Below the pieces are notes generated by a model. That model did not search any database. It saw only the letters and a list, made by a program, of their open reading frames with translations, and had not been told where the DNA came from. This document shows positions 8,613 to 17,849 of a stretch of 64,000 nucleotides of DNA, piece after piece. The stretch spans positions 1,364,001-1,428,000 of the forward strand of contig JBMNEH010000001.1 in assembly GCA_050948665.1 (NCBI GenBank). The letters run 5' to 3'. Every line of letters starts with the position of its first letter. Position 1 is the first letter of the stretch. The translations under genes were made by a program, and so were the position numbers. The DNA comes from JBMNEH01 sp050948665. GTDB taxonomy: Bacteria > Bacillota > Clostridia > Christensenellales > UMGS416.

Positions 8613-9170
8613 GTGAGTAGACAGGATTGGCTTGATGCAATCAAGGGAATAAGAAACCTCCGTGTGTTAGTGATTGCCGCGTTGATGACTGCGCTTGTCA
8701 TAGTATTGGGCTACTTTTATATCCCTGTCACTGAGAACCTCCGAATTATGCTTACATTTATACCGATGGCCTTTGGCGGTATGCTCTGCGGCCCGGTCAT
8801 GGGTGTACTGATAGGACTTGCTGGAGATCTTATAGGGTTCTTCATTCATCCATCAGGCCCATTTTTCTTCGGGTATACTATAAGTGCTATGCTAAGCGGA
8901 TTTGTGTACGGATTATTTCTATATCATAAAGAGATTGCATTTTGGCGGATAACACTAACAAAAGCCATTATAAATCTATTTATAAATGTGGGTTTAGGAT
9001 GCCTATGGAGTATGTTGTTATATGGAAAAGCATACTGGGTAGCTTTCAGTGCCAGTATTGTTAAGAACCTGCTTTTACTTCCAGCAGAATCATGGGTTTT
9101 GTTTTTAATTGCCCGGGCACTGAAACCCCTTCTACATAAGTTCGATATCGGATTCAAGTCTATGCAATAA
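8613..9170 (+). CDS. folT: ECF transporter folate S component (FolT-like)
   Basis: A 185-residue integral membrane protein with about five or six hydrophobic helices. The segment ENLRIMLTFIPMAFGGMLCG and the GLAGDLIGFFIHPSGP loop are typical of FolT-family substrate-binding subunits of energy-coupling-factor transporters. The shared ECF ATPases and T subunit are not in the window, as expected for group II ECF systems. GTG start with RBS GAGGGGAACGGA. It overlaps mutY by one base. No THF riboswitch was recognised upstream, since the gene follows its neighbour by ten bases. Confidence 0.85.
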   Translation: MSRQDWLDAIKGIRNLRVLVIAALMTALVIVLGYFYIPVTENLRIMLTFIPMAFGGMLCGPVMGVLIGLAGDLIGFFIHPSGPFFFGYTISAMLSGFVYGLFLYHKEIAFWRITLTKAIINLFINVGLGCLWSMLLYGKAYWVAFSASIVKNLLLLPAESWVLFLIARALKPLLHKFDIGFKSMQ

Positions 9171-10201
9171 TGAAAATATCTTATACGAGAATCGCTGACA
9201 CTCTCTGTGATTGGTTCGATAAGAACCAAAGAGACCTACCTTGGCGTCATACAGACGACCCCTATGCCATATGGGTAGCCGAAATAATGCTGCAGCAGAC
9301 AAGGGTAGAAGCAGTATTAAATCATTACACAGATTTTATGAGGCGGTTCCCAAATATCGCCGCCTTAGCGCAAAGCTCCTCCGAGGAAATCAAACTGGCT
9401 TGGCGTGGTTTGGGCTATTATCGTCGGGCAGAGAACCTTCGCTTAGGGGCGATTTTTATTATAGAACATTATAACGGAGTTTTCCCCAATACCCTTGATG
9501 CGATTCGCTCCATACCCGGTGTTGGCGCATATACTGCCGGAGCGATAGCAAGTTTTGCCTATGATATCCCGGTCCCCGCGGTTGACGGGAACGTTCTCAG
9601 GGTGATCAGCCGTATATGCAACCTTACTGATAGCGTAGATACTCCCGCAGTACATTCACTTATTACAGAGATTGTAAGGAGAATGATACCCGCGAATCGG
9701 GTATGGTCATATAATCAGGGCTTGATGGAACTCGGTGCCATAGTATGTTTGCCGGGAAATCCTTGCTGCCAACGCTGTCCCTTAATAGAGTACTGTCTTG
9801 GTTTTGCGGCAGGGAATCCGGAACTGCTTCCAGTACGGCGCAGTAAGAATAAACCTGTTGTTCTGAATCGAGAAGTGTTTTTAGTACGTAACAACGGCAC
9901 CGTGTTATTACACCGCCGTCCGGAAACAGGTCTCTTGGCCGGCTTGTGGGAGTTTCCGGGGAAGGAGGCTCCAGAGTTCCCTAATCTTCCAGTGGAGAGC
10001 ATGGAAAAACGATTTATACTCCATGCGCGTCATGTTTTTACACATATCATATGGGAGATGGACGGATACGAAATCCATGCCGCCGAGCGGTTCTCACTCC
10101 CCTCCGATAACTGGAGATGGGTCCCGCTGACAGAATTACACAGTTATGCTATACCTTCGGCAATGAATTCCTTCCTTGCGTTTCTACTGCCCGGGAAATA
10201 G
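9170..10201 (+). CDS. mutY: A/G-specific adenine DNA glycosylase
   Basis: A 343-residue base-excision enzyme that removes adenine paired with 8-oxoguanine. N-terminal LPWRHTDDPYAIWVAEIMLQ, helix-hairpin-helix IPGVGAYTAGAIASFAYD, the catalytic Asp in AVDGNVLRV, and the [4Fe-4S] cluster pattern C-x6-C-x2-C-x5-C in CLPGNPCCQRCPLIEYC. The C-terminal Nudix-like recognition domain (VFLVRNNGTVLLHRR, GLLAGLWEFPG) lacks a catalytic Nudix box, as usual. ATG overlaps the folT stop. It ends 23 bases before a convergent gene. Confidence 0.94.
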   Translation: MKISYTRIADTLCDWFDKNQRDLPWRHTDDPYAIWVAEIMLQQTRVEAVLNHYTDFMRRFPNIAALAQSSSEEIKLAWRGLGYYRRAENLRLGAIFIIEHYNGVFPNTLDAIRSIPGVGAYTAGAIASFAYDIPVPAVDGNVLRVISRICNLTDSVDTPAVHSLITEIVRRMIPANRVWSYNQGLMELGAIVCLPGNPCCQRCPLIEYCLGFAAGNPELLPVRRSKNKPVVLNREVFLVRNNGTVLLHRRPETGLLAGLWEFPGKEAPEFPNLPVESMEKRFILHARHVFTHIIWEMDGYEIHAAERFSLPSDNWRWVPLTELHSYAIPSAMNSFLAFLLPGK

Positions 10202-10223
10202 ACGCCCGAGAGCTTTACAGGTG

Positions 10224-11882
10224 TTATGGTGTGCCGGGAGATGGTGAGGCAGATGGCCGCTGTGTAGAATCCGCAGGCAGATAAACATAGATAAACCTGG
10301 CAACAATTAACGGATCATCGTCATGAAGTCCGATTACATCGGCATATATACGATACCTCATACCCACCGTAAGTGTCTTACTGCCGGTATATTCCACAAT
10401 TAAAATCTGCGTCATATCCTGCGCAGCAGAGGCATCAAAGCGGTACAACAGTGAACCGTCATCCGTTTCGAAGGATTCAAGGAGCGTGGCATAACAGAGG
10501 TACACATGACTGGGTCCGGAAGTGTTTGCCGCATCCAACAGCATTTGTGAATAGTCCATCACCCATGCCGACTTAGTGTAACCCTCCAAGTCGGCTTCTC
10601 TGATTACTCTGTATACAAGAGTGGAACTCGTTCCGTCGGTTAGCATGGAAGTAATCTCTATTACGTTTTCTCCGTAACGGTTCAGGACTACGTTGAAAGA
10701 AAAAGTTCCATTTAAAGGATCGACCGTCAGATCCTCCTTTTCAGTAGCCAACTTTGCCGTAGTTGAAAGGGTTGCACCGGGTATAGTTTGTCCTTCAAGC
10801 AGTATAACTCTGTCGTAGGTTGAGGTTTTTACGTTTCCCATCAGATTGATAGGCACCTCCATCTGCGGGCGGTTCACGATGAGCGAAATAGTATTGCGGC
10901 GATAGCCCTGACACTCCACAATAATATCGATATAGTTTAAACCGCTGTCGCTGAGGCTGACTGACTGCGTAACTACACCCCGCGAGGACAGGTTTTCTGT
11001 AACATTCTTACTGCCTATACTGATATGGCTCTCCGGATTTACTTTTACAGTAATATTTATGCTGGTTTCATATGAGGTTAACTCTGTTTCCAAAGGTGAA
11101 ATAAGGGTAATCGGCGCCAATGGGATATCAATGGTAAAGGCAGGCACCGGTATTGATACCTCCGTTCCGTCCTCCCGAAACAATGTTGCTTCTAACTGTA
11201 CACTGATAAGCGGATTTTCCGGGTCGGTACTCTCAGGTATATAGTCTTCGTCATCCAGCATCATCTCCGCCCTACCGTTCTCGAAAGGAAGGACGACCTG
11301 GGGGGAGTGAACCATGACCCGCTCTCCGTCATCTCCGTAGAAAGTAATTCTATGATAAGACTTGCCATCCTTTATCATCTGCTCAATCAGAGGGGTGGCC
11401 GGCTGATTGGCAAGTGCTTCTAGCAATGCCTTCTGCTGTTGGTTATTCACAATCCAGAAAATGAGCTTGACGAGTCCAAAACATACTGAAAGCAAAAGCA
11501 ATATACCAAAGATAATAGAAAGAGCAAATTTCCCCTTACGTACGGTATAACGAGGCTTTGCCTTCACTTTGGGAATAACAACCTGCGCCTCTGTTTGATT
11601 TGGCAAATCCTTCAGCTTCTCTGCATTGGACTTCCGATAAAGAGCCTCATGCGGCCAGCTGTTTTGAAAGGCGCCGTTTTCTTCATCTTCGAGTATCAAA
11701 AGACCACGGCCCGAGGTCTGTACGGAATCTTCAGCCGATAAACCATCATCCGTAGTTTCTCTGTTCCAAAACGCATTGGCAGTCATTTTTCTCTTTTCGT
11801 TTTTCAGCTCGAAATAGAAACCGCATTTATTGCAACCGACAGCGCTTTCTTTATTTGGCGACCCACAACGGGGACATTTCAT
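10224..11882 (-). CDS. Zinc-ribbon, single-span membrane protein with Ig-like extracytoplasmic repeats
   Basis: A 552-residue protein of unknown function. N-terminus MKCPRCGSPNKESAVGCNKCG is a four-Cys zinc ribbon in the cytoplasm; a ~110-residue polar linker leads to one membrane helix (FALSIIFGILLLLSVCFGLV, near residue 130), then a large extracytoplasmic part of beta-rich segments that looks like two or three Ig-like/cadherin-like domains (TVKVNPESHISIG, YDRVILLEGQTIPGATL, FNVVLNRYGENVIEIT) and a Pro/Ser tail. Start at 11882, not 11912, because GGAGGAGTC lies just upstream. Transcribed alone, convergent to mutY. Possible envelope sensor or surface-anchored protein; no enzyme motif seen. 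Confidence 0.75.
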   Translation of the reverse strand: MKCPRCGSPNKESAVGCNKCGFYFELKNEKRKMTANAFWNRETTDDGLSAEDSVQTSGRGLLILEDEENGAFQNSWPHEALYRKSNAEKLKDLPNQTEAQVVIPKVKAKPRYTVRKGKFALSIIFGILLLLSVCFGLVKLIFWIVNNQQQKALLEALANQPATPLIEQMIKDGKSYHRITFYGDDGERVMVHSPQVVLPFENGRAEMMLDDEDYIPESTDPENPLISVQLEATLFREDGTEVSIPVPAFTIDIPLAPITLISPLETELTSYETSINITVKVNPESHISIGSKNVTENLSSRGVVTQSVSLSDSGLNYIDIIVECQGYRRNTISLIVNRPQMEVPINLMGNVKTSTYDRVILLEGQTIPGATLSTTAKLATEKEDLTVDPLNGTFSFNVVLNRYGENVIEITSMLTDGTSSTLVYRVIREADLEGYTKSAWVMDYSQMLLDAANTSGPSHVYLCYATLLESFETDDGSLLYRFDASAAQDMTQILIVEYTGSKTLTVGMRYRIYADVIGLHDDDPLIVARFIYVYLPADSTQRPSASPSPGTP

Positions 11883-11934
11883 ACTGACTCCTCCATGTAC
11901 CGGAAAATTCACGAAATCATTGTATCAAAATAGA

Positions 11935-11953
11935 CTATTTTATGGTAAAATAG
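11935..11953. repeat. AT-rich inverted repeat in a divergent promoter region
   Basis: CTATTTTA (11935-11942), TGG, TAAAATAG (11946-11953): a perfect 8-bp palindrome between the zinc-ribbon gene and the divergent membrane-protein gene. It lies over a weak minus-strand promoter (TTACCA, 18 bases, TACAAT). Could be an operator or a small hairpin; function not known. Confidence 0.4.
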
Positions 11954-12000
11954 ATTGTGGTTGGGGCACCCCTCAACATAATAGCTTATAAAGCGAGGAC

Positions 12001-12594
12001 ATGCAAGTGGACCATTTTCTGGAAGAAGCCGTTACTCGGAAGAATAAGAAGCTTTTTTCTGCCCTATATATTCTGTTAACTATTCTTATGATATGCGCCC
12101 TTTGTCTGGCAGTGTATTTCTTTGCCATACTTACAACAGATTTAGAAGATGTATTGAACACAGGCGGTCTCTTCCTTTTTGTATTGGTTTTTCTATCATT
12201 TGCTGCTTCATTTGGTCTGTTCCTGCTCACATTGGTCGGGAGAGGAAAATGCAGAATGGATTATGAGTACTCATTTACAAACGGCTATCTTGAGATTGCT
12301 GCGGTAATGAATAACGCAAAGCGCAAGGAAATTGTCGGTCTTATGCCTCAGCAGATTTTAAAAGTCGGAAGGGTAGGCTCAGTTTCATACGAAAACCTGT
12401 GTAAAGCAAAAGACAAGAAAAAAATTAAGGCTTGGCTGAATAAGGATTCCGAGAAGCTGTTTATTGCAACAACTCCCTTAGCAGGGAACAAAATCATCAC
12501 TTTTGAGCCGTCCGCTGCAATGACAGAATTGATTAAGACTTACTATCGTAAAGAATGGGATGAGGATACTGCTACAAAGAATGATTTATCTTGA
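12001..12594 (+). CDS. Two-span membrane protein of unknown function
   Basis: A 197-residue protein. Two hydrophobic helices (about residues 19-45 and 56-80) are followed by a soluble C-terminal domain of about 115 residues with YEYSFTNGYLEIAAVMN and KIITFEPSAAMTELIKTYY, which looks like a PH-like or small beta fold facing the cytoplasm. No catalytic motif recognised. ATG with RBS GAGG. The last bases overlap the start of the cysteine desulfurase by 14 bases, so the two are translationally coupled, and thiI follows; a link to sulfur delivery is possible but unproven. Confidence 0.75.
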   Translation: MQVDHFLEEAVTRKNKKLFSALYILLTILMICALCLAVYFFAILTTDLEDVLNTGGLFLFVLVFLSFAASFGLFLLTLVGRGKCRMDYEYSFTNGYLEIAAVMNNAKRKEIVGLMPQQILKVGRVGSVSYENLCKAKDKKKIKAWLNKDSEKLFIATTPLAGNKIITFEPSAAMTELIKTYYRKEWDEDTATKNDLS

Positions 12595-13726
12595 TAATAG
12601 TGCTACGACAAAGCCATTCCCAGAGGTTATTGAGGTTATGAAGAAATTCATGGAGGATTCCTTTTATAACCCCGCAGCTTTATACGCTCCAGCAGCACAG
12701 AATGAAAGGATGATCCGTTCGGCTGCCGCAGAAATTGCCAATTCCTTGTATACAAAAGATGCATCCGTGTATTTTACTTCCGGAGGCACTGAATCGAATA
12801 ACTGGGCGCTTTACGGCTTTCTTTCACGGGAGAAGGGGAGGGACACCATCATCACCACAGCCATGGAACATCCCTCTATTCTAGAAACGGTGAAGCAACT
12901 CGAGGCGGAAGGTTGGAGTATTATTATCCTGCCTGTTAACAACCATGGACATCCGGATGTTGACAAACTCCGCGCTGCATTGTCACCACGTACGGCGGTA
13001 GTTAGCATTATGCAAGTGAATAATGAAACCGGCTCAATGCCGAACCTACAGTATTTATCTTCCATCGTACACGAAAATGCACCGGGAGCAATATTTCACT
13101 CTGATGGTGTACAAGGATATTTGCGTTGCCCGATAAACTTATCAGAGACAGGTGTCGACGCCTATTCCATCAGTGGCCACAAAATTCACGGACCAAAGGG
13201 CTGTGGCGCTTTAGTTCTTCGAAAAGGGATATCCATAAAGCCCTTACTTTTCGGCGGGGGACAGCAGCACAATATGCGCCCAGGTACCGAAAACGTGCCC
13301 TGCATTGCCGGGTTAAGAGAAGCGGTTCGCATATATACTGAACAAGCCGATGCATACATTAACTCACTGACATCACTTCGGACAGTTTTTCTTAATGTCC
13401 TAAGCCATAAGTTGGAGAATTGGCATTGCAACGGTGGAGCAGCGCCCCATATAATCAGCCTGTGCATCCAAGGTATACAAGGAGAAACACTTGTACACTC
13501 GCTAGAGCAAAAGGATATCTTCCTTGGAACCGGATCAGCCTGTTCTTCCGTAAAAAAGAAAGCCAGCCATGCTTTGCTGGCGCAGGGTGTTTCTGAGAAA
13601 GATGCACAGAGCACGGTACGAATCAGCTTGAATCCATTGCTTACAGAAAAGGATATGATACTCGCAGCAGAAGAAATTTCATTAAGCACAGTATATCTTC
13701 GAAAATTCTGGAGGAAAGGCGGATGA
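12581..13726 (+). CDS. Cysteine desulfurase (NifS/IscS family)
   Basis: A 381-residue PLP enzyme that takes sulfur from cysteine and holds it as a persulfide. Start MIYLDNSATT at 12581 is the family start. PLP-site residues: EHPSILE, NNETGSMP, and the Schiff-base Lys in SISGHKIHGPKG; RPGTENVP binds substrate; the active-site Cys is in GTGSACSS on the mobile loop. It overlaps thiI by four bases (ATGA), the usual gene pair in which the desulfurase feeds sulfur to ThiI for 4-thiouridine in tRNA. A dedicated NifZ-like role is more likely than general Fe-S assembly, since no IscU is near. Confidence 0.93.
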   Translation: MIYLDNSATTKPFPEVIEVMKKFMEDSFYNPAALYAPAAQNERMIRSAAAEIANSLYTKDASVYFTSGGTESNNWALYGFLSREKGRDTIITTAMEHPSILETVKQLEAEGWSIIILPVNNHGHPDVDKLRAALSPRTAVVSIMQVNNETGSMPNLQYLSSIVHENAPGAIFHSDGVQGYLRCPINLSETGVDAYSISGHKIHGPKGCGALVLRKGISIKPLLFGGGQQHNMRPGTENVPCIAGLREAVRIYTEQADAYINSLTSLRTVFLNVLSHKLENWHCNGGAAPHIISLCIQGIQGETLVHSLEQKDIFLGTGSACSSVKKKASHALLAQGVSEKDAQSTVRISLNPLLTEKDMILAAEEISLSTVYLRKFWRKGG

Positions 13727-14907
13727 AACGGGTTCTGTTGATACGATACGGAGAACTCCACTTAAAAGGTCTAAACCGGCCTTATTTTGAGAGAACCCTT
13801 CTGAATCACATTTCGCATGTAATAAAAAATATTCCCGGCGCTACTCTCTGGAAGGGACAGGGGCGCTTCTATGTAGGCGGATATTCGGTACATCAGGAGA
13901 CGGATCTTCTTTCCGGACTGCAAAACATTTTCGGCATCCATTCCATATGTCCAGCGTGGGCAGTAGATAAGAAGATAGAAATCATCTCAAAGGCGGCCGT
14001 AGACATTTTAGCCGAGGCGGGATATACCACGGGGAGCTTTCGGTTGGAATGCCGCAGGTCTGATAAGAGCTTTCCTTTGGAATCTATTCCTTTAAGTCGG
14101 AAGCTTGGCAGCGTAGTATTGGATGCATATCCATCAATGACGGTTGATTTGCACAACCCCGAGCATACACTATTTTGCGAGATCCGAGAAGAGGCCTACC
14201 TCTATACCAGAATTGTGCCGGGCGCAGGAGGCATGCCGGTAGGCACCGCAGGAAAAGTAATGTTACTGCTCAGCGGCGGTATTGACAGTCCGGTTGCAGG
14301 TTGGCTACTTGGGAAACGAGGCGTATCACTTGAGGCAGTGTATTTCCATAGTCCGCCCCACACAAGCCAACGCGCCCTGGATAAGGTCTTGGATTTGGCT
14401 GAGTTGGTCAGCAGGTGGACAGGTCCGATTCGCCTCCATGTTGTGCCTTTTACCGCAACACAAGAGCTGCTATATGAGAAAGGGTCTGAGAATATGCTCA
14501 CATTACTTATGCGCAGGAGCATGATGCGAATTGCCAGCAGATTGGCAGAAGCAAACGGCTGCGATGCTCTGGCTACCGGTGAAAACCTCGGACAAGTTGC
14601 AAGCCAGACCCTACAGGCATTAGCCGTAACGAATGAAGTAGCAGACAGGCCGATATTACGACCCTTGATAACGTATGATAAAATCGAAACAGTGGAACTC
14701 GCCCGGAGAATAGGTACCTATGAAACCAGCATTCTTCCTTATCAGGATTGCTGCACTGTGTTCATACCCAAACACCCGCTCACTAAACCCAAACGTAAAA
14801 ATGTACAAAAAGAAGAGCAAAAACTGTTGGATGAGTTATTGCGCCTTGAGTTGCTTGCAGCAGAAACTGAGGACATTTACAATGTACCCGCGTCTTCCAC
14901 ATGCTGA
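13723..14907 (+). CDS. thiI: tRNA 4-thiouridine synthetase
   Basis: A 394-residue enzyme that adenylates uridine-8 of tRNA and adds sulfur. Layout: N-terminal ferredoxin-like and THUMP domains, then the PP-loop ATP-binding motif LLLSGGIDSPVAGWLLGKRG near residue 183, TGENLGQVASQTLQ, and DCCTVFIPKHPLTKP near the end. No C-terminal rhodanese domain, as in most Bacillota versions. Translationally coupled to the cysteine desulfurase upstream. A gene-poor region of 671 bases follows. Confidence 0.93.
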   Translation: MKRVLLIRYGELHLKGLNRPYFERTLLNHISHVIKNIPGATLWKGQGRFYVGGYSVHQETDLLSGLQNIFGIHSICPAWAVDKKIEIISKAAVDILAEAGYTTGSFRLECRRSDKSFPLESIPLSRKLGSVVLDAYPSMTVDLHNPEHTLFCEIREEAYLYTRIVPGAGGMPVGTAGKVMLLLSGGIDSPVAGWLLGKRGVSLEAVYFHSPPHTSQRALDKVLDLAELVSRWTGPIRLHVVPFTATQELLYEKGSENMLTLLMRRSMMRIASRLAEANGCDALATGENLGQVASQTLQALAVTNEVADRPILRPLITYDKIETVELARRIGTYETSILPYQDCCTVFIPKHPLTKPKRKNVQKEEQKLLDELLRLELLAAETEDIYNVPASSTC

Positions 14908-15578
14908 TATATCCTGTTTCACATGGATCCCCGGCAGAGCTGGGGTGAAATATTCTATTCTACTAAATCAGACGATGTAAATCAAATGATGCTCAAATAA
15001 TGCATGTAGATTCACTTTACCGATAGAGGGCAAAGGCAACGCATCATATCCTGTACGTTGAAAATGTGGCATCCGGTACAATAGTGGACTTTTCTACCGA
15101 TACTGGAATAATATCGAATGACTTAGGTATTGAAGAGTATCCGGTAAGAAGCAGCGATATTTGTCTGCATCTTTTTGGATTAAGCGAACCATCGGTAAAG
15201 AAGCATGCATGAGACCAAATCACGAATCCCTATATTCGATGTGATTTCCTCAACTGTATACAAATTACATCAGTGATGTAAAGCCGCCTTGTGTAGAAAA
15301 ACAGGCATAACTATTTATAATGCAGAAAGGTAAACTTTACGATTGACAAAGCCCTTTAGGTATAATATCCAAAGAAGAAGCGCCAACGTTACACAATCGA
15401 TGACTCACAGCATCTATCCTATCGATATACACCAGGCAGCGCATTTGATTCCAGTACAATCTCTGCGGCATTGTCCCGTCGCAAACGTCCTGCCTACCAG
15501 ACTTATACAATGAGTACATCTCATAAATTATATTCTATTAATAGCAGAGATTTATGATATCGGAACAGGAGAAAAACG
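14908..15578. other. 671-base region without a supported gene; possible decayed coding sequence
   Basis: No gene is convincing here. Two short frames look protein-like: one starting with an ATG near 14922 and ending at 14999 (about 25 codons, contains EIFYSTKSDDVNQMMLK), and one running from about 15066 to 15212 (about 48 codons, contains GTIVDFSTDTG and YPVRSSDICLHLFG). Both are cut by stops, which suggests remnants of a lost gene. The downstream half (15340-15540) is GC-richer than the flanks, with no homology recognised on either strand. TTGACA at 15343 and TATAAT at 15361 are only 12 bases apart, too close for a normal promoter. Confidence 0.45.
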
Positions 15579-17849
15579 ATGAATTTAACGCAGTTGCTAG
15601 ACAGGATGCGAGCGGACAAAGCCTTTGCAGACAACATAACTCATTGGGAGGTATTACCGGCTCAAGATGCAGAGTATGTGTCGTTTCCAGAGGGTATAGA
15701 TCCTCGCCTTACCCAAGCTTATATAAAAAAGGGAATAACAAAGCTCTATACACATCAAGCAGAGGCAGTTTCCGGCATATTTGAAGGGAAGGACACTGTT
15801 GTAGTGACCCCGACTGCTTCCGGGAAAACCCTGTGTTATAATCTTCCAGTATTAAACCGAATACTGGAACGACCGGAAGCCAGAGCTCTTTACATCTTTC
15901 CTACAAAGGCATTGTCTAACGATCAGCTGAGTGAGCTTTATGAGATAATTGAAATCGCAGACATACCCATTAAAACCTACACATATGATGGGGACACACC
16001 TCCTGCCGCACGGAAAGCTATTCGTTCTGCTGGTCACATAGTGGTAACGAATCCGGATATGCTCCATGGCGCAATACTACCAAACCATACAAAGTGGATA
16101 CAGTTGTTTGAAAATCTGGAATACATCGTAGTGGATGAGCTTCACACTTATAGGGGTGTTTTTGGTAGTCATCTGTGCAATGTTTTGAGACGACTCTTAC
16201 GTATTTGCGACTTTTACGGTTCCCATCCCAAATTTATCTGCTGCTCCGCTACCATTGCAAACCCCAAAGAGTTGGCAGAGCAAATTCTTGAGCGACCGGT
16301 TACGCTTGTGGATAAAAACGGCGCACCGTCAGGAGAAAAGCACTTTCTTTTTTATAATCCCCCGGTAATCAATCGGCAGTTGGGCATTCGGGCAGGATCA
16401 GACAACGAAGCCAGGAATATCGCAGTTGAACTGCTGGCCAACGACATACCCACCATCGTATTTATTAAGTCTCGCGTACGGCTGGAGGTAATGGTCAGCG
16501 CTCTTAAGGAGAGTATCTCCCGCCGCATGGGCAAGTCAGATATCGTCTGTGGTTATCGAGGCGGTTATCTGCCATCAGAACGCAGGGCCATTGAACGGGA
16601 TTTACGTAGCGGAAGAATTAAAGGCGTAGTGAGTACCAATGCCTTGGAACTTGGTATCGATATCGGATCACTGGCTGCCTGTGTGATTGTCGGGTACCCC
16701 GGTACTATAGCATCTACCTGGCAACAGTCAGGTCGCGCCGGCAGGCGGGATGATGTCAGTGTTACAATCATGGTTGCGAATTCCTCGCCTTTGTGTCAGT
16801 TTATTATACAACACCCAGAATATTTTTTCGGCCGTTCTCCGGAACATGGGTTGATACAACCGGACAACCTGTATATTCTTATGAGTCACATAAAATGTGC
16901 CGCTTATGAACTCCCCTTTAGAGACGGTGATGCTTTTGGCCCGAACGATATATCTGAAATTCTTGGTTTTCTTGAAGAGGGGGGTATGCTTCATCACAGC
17001 GGGAAAACCTGGCATTGGTCGGATGAAGACTTTCCGTCTGCTCAGGTAAGTCTTCGCTCTGCTGCAAATGAGAATTTTATCATCATTGACATTACTCTTC
17101 CAAAGCGTAATGTGCTTGGCGAAATGGACAGATTCGCTGCTCCGATGCTTTTACATGAAGAAGCAATTTACATGCATAACGGTGTACAGTATCAGGTAGA
17201 AAAACTGGATTGGCCAGAAAAGAAAGCATATGTTCGTCGTGTGGATGTAGATTACTACACAGATGCGAATCTGGCTGTAAAACTACACGTACTGGACGTG
17301 ATCGAACCTGATACCGATCCTGAGACAGAAACCGGAGTCAGTCACAGTTGGGGAGAGATATCCGTCGTTGCTTTAGTGTCTCTGTTTAAAAAAATGACAC
17401 TGGAAACGCATGAAAATATCGGCTCTGGAGAAGTGCGACTTCCAGAACAGGAGATGCATACAACAGCATATTGGGTCTGTTTACCCACCGCTGAAGACAC
17501 AGGTATCACAGACGCTATTATGCAAAGTGCCCTTTTGGGATTGTCGAATCTGATCAGCATACTGGCTCCTGTTTACTTAATGTGTGATCCCAAGGATATT
17601 TCTGTGCTGACGGAAATGCGTTCACCTTTTACGCGCCGCCCGACAATCTTCGTATATGATACCTGCCCTGGAGGCGTCGGATTCTCACAGAAACTATACC
17701 AGATGCGTTATCATTTGTGGGAGGATGCGCTGCAAGTCGTAACTAATTGCTGCTGTCTGAATGGTTGCCCCTCATGTGTGGGGCCTGATAGCGAAAAGCT
17801 GACTACACGTAAGCTGCTTGAGGTATTGCTTCATGATACCAAGTCTTAA
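15579..17849 (+). CDS. mrfA: DEAD/DEAH-box helicase with C-terminal DUF1998 zinc module (MrfA/YprA-like)
   Basis: A 756-residue ATP-dependent helicase. In B. subtilis the homologue MrfA works with MrfB in repair of mitomycin C damage. Motifs in order: ATP-binding TPTASGKTLCYNLPV, FPTKALSNDQ, VVTNPDML, DELHTYRG (motif II with DELH), CCSATIANP (motif III), TNALELGIDIG and QSGRAGRRDD (motif VI). The C-terminus carries YDTCPGGVGFS and the four-Cys cluster CCCLNGCPSCVGP of DUF1998. RBS ACAGGAG precedes the ATG. It overlaps the YprB-like gene, so the two are co-translated. Confidence 0.92.
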   Translation: MNLTQLLDRMRADKAFADNITHWEVLPAQDAEYVSFPEGIDPRLTQAYIKKGITKLYTHQAEAVSGIFEGKDTVVVTPTASGKTLCYNLPVLNRILERPEARALYIFPTKALSNDQLSELYEIIEIADIPIKTYTYDGDTPPAARKAIRSAGHIVVTNPDMLHGAILPNHTKWIQLFENLEYIVVDELHTYRGVFGSHLCNVLRRLLRICDFYGSHPKFICCSATIANPKELAEQILERPVTLVDKNGAPSGEKHFLFYNPPVINRQLGIRAGSDNEARNIAVELLANDIPTIVFIKSRVRLEVMVSALKESISRRMGKSDIVCGYRGGYLPSERRAIERDLRSGRIKGVVSTNALELGIDIGSLAACVIVGYPGTIASTWQQSGRAGRRDDVSVTIMVANSSPLCQFIIQHPEYFFGRSPEHGLIQPDNLYILMSHIKCAAYELPFRDGDAFGPNDISEILGFLEEGGMLHHSGKTWHWSDEDFPSAQVSLRSAANENFIIIDITLPKRNVLGEMDRFAAPMLLHEEAIYMHNGVQYQVEKLDWPEKKAYVRRVDVDYYTDANLAVKLHVLDVIEPDTDPETETGVSHSWGEISVVALVSLFKKMTLETHENIGSGEVRLPEQEMHTTAYWVCLPTAEDTGITDAIMQSALLGLSNLISILAPVYLMCDPKDISVLTEMRSPFTRRPTIFVYDTCPGGVGFSQKLYQMRYHLWEDALQVVTNCCCLNGCPSCVGPDSEKLTTRKLLEVLLHDTKS

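Noticed and set aside
15343..15366. TTGACA and TATAAT as a promoter before mrfA
   Set aside because: The spacer is 12 bases, far from the 16-18 needed.
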